DNA of 12,955 nt from J088 sp003695505 [NCBI: Candidatus Dadabacteria bacterium] (GTDB lineage Bacteria; J088): NCBI GenBank assembly GCA_003695505.1, contig RFIY01000032.1, positions 1-12,955 on the forward strand. Reading direction: 5' to 3'. Position numbers and translations under genes: made by a program. The notes under the pieces were generated by a model. That model was given only the letters and a program-made list of their open reading frames with translations. It had not been told where the DNA came from and made no database searches. Positions 6,918-10,991 of the stretch are shown here, piece after piece (position 1 is the stretch's first letter; every line of letters starts with the position of its first letter).

Positions 6918-8091
6918 GCGAATACTCCTCCGTGTCGGTATTGTCCGGAACCGGTGCACGCTCCTCGACGACGCGGTTACGCCCCTGCTCCTTGGCGCGG
7001 TACATCGCCGCGTCGGCGCGTCTCAGCATCGCATCAATGCCGTCACCGGGACACCATTCAGTGTAGCCAATACTGACAGTAACCGAATCCGCCAGGCTCG
7101 TCAGTTGCTCCGCGACGGCGGATCGCACACGCTCCAGGATCTGCCCGGCCTCATCCGCGCTCGTATCGGGTAGTACGATCAGGAATTCCTCTCCCCCCCA
7201 GCGGCCAAAACTGTCGCGGGCACGCAGCCGTCCGTGCACGACCCGTGAGAAATCGCGCAACACCCTGTCCCCGGCAGCATGACCGTAGCGATCGTTGATC
7301 CGCTTGAAGCGGTCGAGATCCGCGATGGCCAGCGCGAATCCCTTTCTCGTTCGCTCCGCATCCGCAAGACGAAGCTCCAGTTCACGCTGCAATGTTCGAC
7401 GATTGGGCAGCCCCGTCAGAAAATCTTCGGCCGCAAGACGCTGGAGCTCCTGATTCTGAAGCAGAACCTTCGCTGCATACAGCTCCCGAATCAGTTCGAA
7501 CACCGCAAAAAAGACCGCGATCGCCAGGAACGCAAACGCTGATTCGCGAACGGCCGTCGCCGGCAATGGATCGCTCCCCCATCGGATATACGTCTGGTAA
7601 GCCATCGCAAGCGTTCCCGCAAAGACCACCAGCCAGATCAACCCCTCGCGCAGCCCGACAAAATAGAAGGCAACCGGAATAAATGTCAGCGCCCAGACCA
7701 GATAGTACGCGTCACGAAAATAGAGGATGCCAAGAAAGCTGGTTGAAAAAAGCACGAATGCCGCGAGCACGCTCAGGCGCCCAAACCAGCGATCGGCGCG
7801 CATTCGAACCAGCAGCAGCGTCCCGCCCAGGGCAATGATGGCGTACACGGCAAGCAGCACGGCAAGCTCAGTACGACCATCCGCCCAGAAAAAGGCAGCC
7901 TCAGACGACAAGAACAGGCTGGACAGAATGCCAAAAACCTGAAAAAACGTACGACGCGCCGCCCGGTCCACCTGTTCGAATCCGCCGTCCTCCAGCGCCC
8001 GCGCCAGTTCTTTGCCGCCAGGCAACCAGGGCAAAATCCGCAGGCGTCTGCGAATGAGGCGTGCCTCGCGCGGCTCGTCGGTCGTGACCAT
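6883..8091 (-). CDS. Membrane diguanylate cyclase (six predicted TM helices plus GGDEF domain)
   Basis: This 402-residue protein should make the second messenger cyclic di-GMP from two GTP at the inner membrane. About six hydrophobic segments lie near residues 48-68, 76-95, 104-123, 129-146, 149-167 and 183-202, followed by a short coiled-coil-like linker (~203-222). The GGDEF domain has all key parts: DFLTGLPNR at 223-231, DLDRFKRIND at 258-267, HAAGDRVLR at 271-279 and the active-site GGEEF at 299-303. RARD at 290-293, five residues before GGEEF, is an intact product-inhibition I-site. No EAL domain is present. The N-terminal sensor is not one I recognise. The frame opens at 8157, but ATG 8091 avoids overlap with terC and has GAGG five bases upstream on the minus strand. 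The stop lies 35 bases inside bolA. A likely active, feedback-inhibited enzyme, with unknown input signal. Confidence 0.93.
   Translation of the reverse strand: MVTTDEPREARLIRRRLRILPWLPGGKELARALEDGGFEQVDRAARRTFFQVFGILSSLFLSSEAAFFWADGRTELAVLLAVYAIIALGGTLLLVRMRADRWFGRLSVLAAFVLFSTSFLGILYFRDAYYLVWALTFIPVAFYFVGLREGLIWLVVFAGTLAMAYQTYIRWGSDPLPATAVRESAFAFLAIAVFFAVFELIRELYAAKVLLQNQELQRLAAEDFLTGLPNRRTLQRELELRLADAERTRKGFALAIADLDRFKRINDRYGHAAGDRVLRDFSRVVHGRLRARDSFGRWGGEEFLIVLPDTSADEAGQILERVRSAVAEQLTSLADSVTVSIGYTEWCPGDGIDAMLRRADAAMYRAKEQGRNRVVEERAPVPDNTDTEEYSHESADNDPSAA
6925..6931 (-). promoter_or_regulatory. Shine-Dalgarno site for bolA inside the cyclase gene
   Basis: On the minus strand GGAGGAG lies seven bases before ATG 6917. 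It sits inside the last codons of the upstream diguanylate cyclase gene, so ribosomes finishing the cyclase would pass over and could re-initiate at bolA. It excludes the upstream in-frame ATG at 6959 as the likely start. Confidence 0.75.
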
Positions 8092-8098
8092 CGCTGCC

Positions 8099-8851
8099 TC
8101 AGGCTGCCTCGTCCGGGAACCGCTGTAAGTGCACGGTATGAGCGGCATGGCGGTCACGGATACGCATGTTCAACAATTCGACCAGAACCGAGAAACCCAT
8201 TGCAAAATAGATGTACCCCTTGGGAATATGATGGCCAAATGCTTCGCCGATCAACGACACACCAATCAGGATCAAGAAACTGAGCGCCAGCATTTTGAAG
8301 GTCGGGTGACGTTCAATGAATCGGCCGACCGCACCCGACCAGGCCATCATGATCAGTACGGCCACAATCACCGCCGTGATCATCGTCGGTAAATGCGACA
8401 CCATGCCGACCGCCGTAATCACCGAATCAAACGAAAAGACCACATCGAGCGCCATGATCTGCACGAGAACGAGCGCCAGCGACGGCGGAACCGTTGCAGC
8501 TTCGGCATGTTCGGTACCCACGAGATTGGCGTGAATCTCGAACGTACTTTTCGCCAGGAGAAACAATCCGCCCCCGGCCAGAATCAGATCACGGCCACTG
8601 AACTCGAGTCCGCGCACCGTGAACCACGGCTCGGTCAATCCCATCAGCCAGGACAGTGACAACAACAGGCCAATGCGTGTAAATACCGCCAGACCAAGTC
8701 CACCAAGGCGCGCCGTATTGCGCTGGTGTTCTGGCAGCCGGGATGCCAGAATAGAAATGAAGATGATGTTGTCGATGCCAAGGACGATTTCCAGCGCGGT
8801 CAGCGTCAACAGTCCGATCAGCAGATCAGGATTTGTGAACATGTCAATCAT
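8099..8851 (-). CDS. TerC-family integral membrane protein (YgdQ-like)
   Basis: A 250-residue polytopic inner-membrane protein of the TerC family, closest in pattern to E. coli YgdQ. The family is associated with metal-ion transport, including manganese efflux, and some members with tellurite resistance; substrate cannot be read from sequence. LTLTALEIVLGIDNIIF at 15-31 contains the conserved acidic GIDN motif (Asp27). A second acidic motif, ALDVVFSFDSVITAVGM at 134-150, carries Asp136 and Asp142. SGRDLILAGGGLFLLAKSTFEIH at 85-107 is another family hallmark (key residues RDLI, GGLFLL, EIH). The frame extends to 8917, into aat on the other strand; ATG 8851 or ATG 8842 are the realistic starts, neither with a clear Shine-Dalgarno site. 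It is seven bases before the diguanylate cyclase start and so probably heads that operon. Confidence 0.9.
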   Translation of the reverse strand: MIDMFTNPDLLIGLLTLTALEIVLGIDNIIFISILASRLPEHQRNTARLGGLGLAVFTRIGLLLSLSWLMGLTEPWFTVRGLEFSGRDLILAGGGLFLLAKSTFEIHANLVGTEHAEAATVPPSLALVLVQIMALDVVFSFDSVITAVGMVSHLPTMITAVIVAVLIMMAWSGAVGRFIERHPTFKMLALSFLILIGVSLIGEAFGHHIPKGYIYFAMGFSVLVELLNMRIRDRHAAHTVHLQRFPDEAA

Positions 8852-8870
8852 CGTAGAATGTCGAATCTGC

Positions 8871-8876
8871 GGGAGG
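8871..8876 (+). promoter_or_regulatory. Shine-Dalgarno site fixing the aat TTG start
   Basis: GGGAGG lies seven bases before TTG 8884. The next codons (TDYIVATADP) give a plausible N-terminus, and no ATG or GTG fits before the conserved AYAQGIFPM motif. Confidence 0.75.
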
Positions 8877-8883
8877 CCCGGTC

Positions 8884-9540
8884 TTGACTGACTACATTGT
8901 AGCGACAGCCGATCCACGAATCCGCCTCTTGTCGGATCTGGCCGTCCTGACGCTTCAGGCCTATGCTCAGGGTATCTTTCCGATGGCAGACTCGCGCAAC
9001 GGGGAGCTCGGCTGGTATCTGCCGAAGTACCGTGGCATCATCGAGCCAGAACGATTTCACATTCCACGCAGGCTTGCCAAGACGATTCGGCAGCGCCGTT
9101 TTCGCGTAACGGTCAATATCGCGTTTGCCGACGTCATCCGCGCCTGCGCCGAACCGGCTCCGGGCCGGGAAGACACCTGGATCAGCGACGAAATCATTGC
9201 GCTCTATCAGGAGTTGCACGATACCGGCTTTGCCCATTCGATTGAATGCTGGCAAGGCGGCAAACTCGTCGGTGGCCTGTACGGTATTGCCATACGCGGG
9301 CTGTTCGCCGGAGAAAGCATGTTTTCGCGCACGCGCGATGCCAGCAAGGTCGCCCTGGTCGAACTGGTACAGCGACTCAGAGCGGGCGGCTTCACACTGC
9401 TGGACACGCAATTTTATACCCCGCACCTGGGGCAGTTCGGCGCGATCGAAATCCCGGATGAAGCGTATCAGGTTCGCCTGCAACGCGCATTGATGACAGA
9501 TGCGCGCTTCCCGGTCGGATCGCTATTCGACGGGGGGTAA
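8884..9540 (+). CDS. aat: Leucyl/phenylalanyl-tRNA--protein transferase
   Basis: This 218-residue enzyme transfers Leu or Phe from aminoacyl-tRNA to proteins with N-terminal Arg or Lys, marking them for ClpS/ClpAP degradation in the bacterial N-end rule pathway. Conserved features are LQAYAQGIFPMA at 24-35, GWYLPKYRGIIEP at 43-55, DTWISDEII at 97-105, YQELHDTGFAHSIECW at 108-123, GGLYGIAIRGLFAGESMFSR at 130-149, DASKVAL at 152-158 and TLLDTQF at 171-177. Asp174 and Gln176 match the catalytic Asp186/Gln188 pair of the E. coli enzyme. The start is TTG with GGGAGG seven bases upstream. The GWYLPKYRGIIEPERFHIPR-type segment, in place of the enteric LWWSPDPRAVL, is the variant common in alphaproteobacteria. 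It is divergent from terC and convergent with greB. Confidence 0.94.
   Translation: MTDYIVATADPRIRLLSDLAVLTLQAYAQGIFPMADSRNGELGWYLPKYRGIIEPERFHIPRRLAKTIRQRRFRVTVNIAFADVIRACAEPAPGREDTWISDEIIALYQELHDTGFAHSIECWQGGKLVGGLYGIAIRGLFAGESMFSRTRDASKVALVELVQRLRAGGFTLLDTQFYTPHLGQFGAIEIPDEAYQVRLQRALMTDARFPVGSLFDGG
8896..8901 (-). promoter_or_regulatory. Candidate -10 element for the terC operon, inside the aat coding region
   Basis: On the minus strand this reads TACAAT, about 45 bases before the terC start. No convincing -35 hexamer lies 16-18 bases upstream, so support is weak. If real, the promoter of the minus-strand operon lies within the first codons of aat. Confidence 0.25.
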
Positions 9541-9580
9541 CCCCCCCACTCTTGCGTCGCACACCTGTGGCGCGCGCAAG
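9532..9580. terminator. GC-rich hairpins between convergent aat and greB, possible bidirectional terminator
   Basis: Six G's ending aat face seven C's across the TAA stop codon (9532-9547). Just after, CTTGCG (9551-9556) pairs with CGCAAG (9575-9580), with inner CGC/GCG pairing around an ACCT loop. No T-tract follows on either strand, so factor-independent termination is uncertain. The 46-base gap serves both converging genes. Confidence 0.3.
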
Positions 9581-9586
9581 CAGCAT

Positions 9587-10117
9587 TCAGAGTGTCGGAC
9601 GGAACTCCCAGTCCGCAAATGCTTCAACGACGCGCCGCCATACTGGTCCACCATATTCGATCGCGAGCAATTCATACTCGATTTCTCCGGCCGGCAACTC
9701 GACGTCGACGATGTCGCCGACCCGCTTGCCCCACAATGCGCGCGCCACCGGTGATGAAGCCGAAATCAGACCGTATTCCGGATCCGATTCCCCTTCGCCG
9801 ACGATCGTCCAGGTGCGCGTACGTCCGTTGTCGTCTTCAACGGTCACCGTTGCCCCGAAACCGACCCGATCGGACTGGATATCGCACGGATCCACGACAC
9901 GTACCCCGTCCAGCAGGCGACTGAGGTAACCGAGTCGCTTGTCGATCTGGCGGAGCTTCTTGCGTCCGTAAATGTACTCGGCATTCTCGGATCGATCCCC
10001 TTCCGCAGCAGCATCGGCAACGCGCTGCACGGTTTCCGGCCGCAGCACCTTCCAATAGTAGTCATACTCCGCCTGCAGTCGGCGAAAACCGAGACTGGTC
10101 AGGAGTTTTTCAGCCAC
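9587..10117 (-). CDS. greB: Transcription elongation factor GreB
   Basis: This 176-residue protein rescues backtracked RNA polymerase by stimulating cleavage of the nascent RNA 3' end. The N-terminal coiled coil covers about residues 10-72, with FRRLQAEYDYYWKVLRPE at 11-28 typical of GreB. The acidic tip is GDRSENAEYIYGRKKLRQID at 40-59, where Asp41 and Glu44 correspond to the residues that reach the polymerase active site. The C-terminal FKBP-like domain includes YGLISASSPVARALWGKRVGD at 115-135 (core SSPVARALWGK) and PAGEIEYELLAIEY. It lasts ~20 residues beyond the usual IEY end. Two in-frame GTGs compete; GTG 10117 has GGAGGT nine bases upstream, whereas for GTG 10126 the same site is one base away. 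It overlaps the end of the arsC-like gene by 19 bases, so the two are probably co-transcribed. Confidence 0.95.
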   Translation of the reverse strand: MAEKLLTSLGFRRLQAEYDYYWKVLRPETVQRVADAAAEGDRSENAEYIYGRKKLRQIDKRLGYLSRLLDGVRVVDPCDIQSDRVGFGATVTVEDDNGRTRTWTIVGEGESDPEYGLISASSPVARALWGKRVGDIVDVELPAGEIEYELLAIEYGGPVWRRVVEAFADWEFRPTL

Positions 10118-10443
10118 TGTGTCCACACCTCCGGCACATAGCCCACGGTCGCCCGCGGTCCGCAGCGCACAATCGGTGTGCGTGTAATGCCAGGCCAGCG
10201 CTGCAGCGCCTCCACCCAGTCCACCGAGAGGTAGCGCAGATTCTGCTTTTCGAATTCTTTGCCCTCCCGATCGATAATTGCGTCAATACCGCCAACCTGC
10301 GCAGCAATTTTGCGGATCTCGCCAGGGGTCAGCGGCTTTTGCCGCACGTCGCGCGTATGCGGCCGCACGCCGCGTTCCTTGAAAAACCGCTCGGCCTTTC
10401 GTGTATCTGCGCATTTCCTGCTGCCGATTACAATGATATCCAT
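10099..10443 (-). CDS. ArsC/Spx-like thioredoxin-fold protein (ArsC family (seleno)protein type)
   Basis: This 114-residue protein has the ArsC/YffB-like thioredoxin fold. IVIGSRKCADTRKAERFF at 4-21 places one candidate active cysteine, Cys11, in a C-x-x-T-R-K-A-E-R-F-F setting. TPGEIRKIAAQVGG at 39-52, EGKEFEKQNLRYL at 60-72, and RTPIVRCGPRATVGYVPEVW at 88-107 with the expected Arg88 complete the pattern. This matches the branch annotated as ArsC family (seleno)protein more than true arsenate reductases, which have other motifs around the cysteine. Here residue 11 is encoded by TGC, an ordinary cysteine. No ars genes are nearby, so arsenate reduction is not supported; a thiol-redox role is a guess. 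ATG 10443 is used; no good Shine-Dalgarno site is visible. It overlaps greB at its 3' end and is divergent from the DUF192 gene. Confidence 0.8.
   Translation of the reverse strand: MDIIVIGSRKCADTRKAERFFKERGVRPHTRDVRQKPLTPGEIRKIAAQVGGIDAIIDREGKEFEKQNLRYLSVDWVEALQRWPGITRTPIVRCGPRATVGYVPEVWTQWLKNS
10127..10132 (-). promoter_or_regulatory. Shine-Dalgarno site deciding the greB start
   Basis: Minus-strand GGAGGT lies nine bases before GTG 10117 but only one base before GTG 10126, so it supports the downstream start. It lies inside the arsC-like gene. Confidence 0.65.
10429..10434 (+). promoter_or_regulatory. Candidate -10 element for the DUF192 gene
   Basis: TACAAT on the plus strand lies about 40 bases before the likely DUF192 start, within the first codons of the opposite-strand arsC-like gene. 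No good -35 hexamer is visible at 16-18 bases, so this is tentative. Confidence 0.3.
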
Positions 10444-10474
10444 ACGCGACAATCCGATGCAGAGGGGGAGAATC

Positions 10475-10852
10475 TTGTCAGATCCACATGGCCATCCGCT
10501 GGCCATTGCGGCAGGTTCCATGATAACCGGGGCGACGACAACGCTGGAGATTGCCGACACTTTCCGCAGCCGTTTGTTGGGCCTGATCGTCGGGCCGCCG
10601 CGTCCACTCCTGTTACTTGATACGCGGATGATTCATACCTTTGGTATGCGTTATCCCATCGATGCGTGTTTTTTGGACCGTGATGGAGACCCTCTGCACA
10701 CGGTTCGCCATCTCCGTCCAAAGCGCATCGCCGGTCACCTTCGAGCACGACACACTCTCGAAGTTCCTCCGACCATCTCAGAAGCGACGTTGCAACGCCT
10801 GCTGGATCTGGCCAGGCGCGAGATCCGTGCGCGTTCACAGCGAATGACGTGA
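10475..10852 (+). CDS. DUF192 family protein (short cytoplasmic form)
   Basis: A 125-residue DUF192 protein of unknown function. The diagnostic core is LEIADTFRSRLLGLI at 24-38, where the family usually has AxTxxxRxxGLM, and IHTFGMRYPIDACFLDRDG at 53-71, the aromatic/PID segment that defines the domain. DUF192 proteins are often secreted, but no signal peptide is visible here, so this copy is probably cytoplasmic. TTG 10475 is preferred because the purine-rich AGAGGGGGAG (10461-10470) ends four bases upstream. ATG 10457 would add six residues, with no Shine-Dalgarno site; the frame is open further back but only inside the arsC-like gene. It is divergent from arsC-like by 31 bases and upstream of the large lipoprotein gene by 139 bases, with a separate promoter for the latter, so it is probably monocistronic. 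Confidence 0.82.
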   Translation: MSDPHGHPLAIAAGSMITGATTTLEIADTFRSRLLGLIVGPPRPLLLLDTRMIHTFGMRYPIDACFLDRDGDPLHTVRHLRPKRIAGHLRARHTLEVPPTISEATLQRLLDLARREIRARSQRMT

Positions 10853-10871
10853 GCGAGATTTCCTCTCATCG

Positions 10872-10895
10872 TCAAAACGCGTTTTTCTTTTTTGA
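10872..10895 (+). terminator. Possible weak terminator after the DUF192 gene
   Basis: The self-complementary AAAACGCGTTTT (10874-10885) runs into a T-rich tract up to 10893, and TCAAAA (10872-10877) could also pair with TTTTGA (10890-10895). The stem is AT-rich and weak, so termination strength is doubtful. The whole 10853-10991 gap otherwise holds only the GC-alternating tract at 10894-10909 and the lipoprotein promoter. Confidence 0.3.
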
Positions 10896-10925
10896 GCGCG
10901 CGCGCCGCGAACCCCCTGTGATCGC

Positions 10926-10953
10926 TTGCCTTTTGGAATGTGACTGCTAAGAT
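10926..10953 (+). promoter_or_regulatory. Sigma-70-type promoter for the repeat lipoprotein gene
   Basis: TTGCCT (10926-10931) and TAAGAT (10948-10953) are separated by 16 bases. The -10 hexamer is preceded by TGC, an extended -10 arrangement. Transcription would start near 10960, leaving a leader of about 30 bases with AGGG (10980-10983) eight bases before ATG 10992. It is the best-formed promoter in the window. Confidence 0.6.
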
Positions 10954-10991
10954 AAGGGGTGGCGCTAACCAATCAAAACAGGGTGTGATCG

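Noticed and set aside
10099-10443. Arsenate reductase (arsC) with an arsenic-resistance role
   Set aside because: The motif context around Cys11 differs from true ArsC and no arsenic genes are nearby.
10259-10456. N-terminal extension of the DUF192 protein
   Set aside because: The frame is open, but it runs antisense to the arsC-like gene, lacks DUF192 features and has a good downstream start with a Shine-Dalgarno site.
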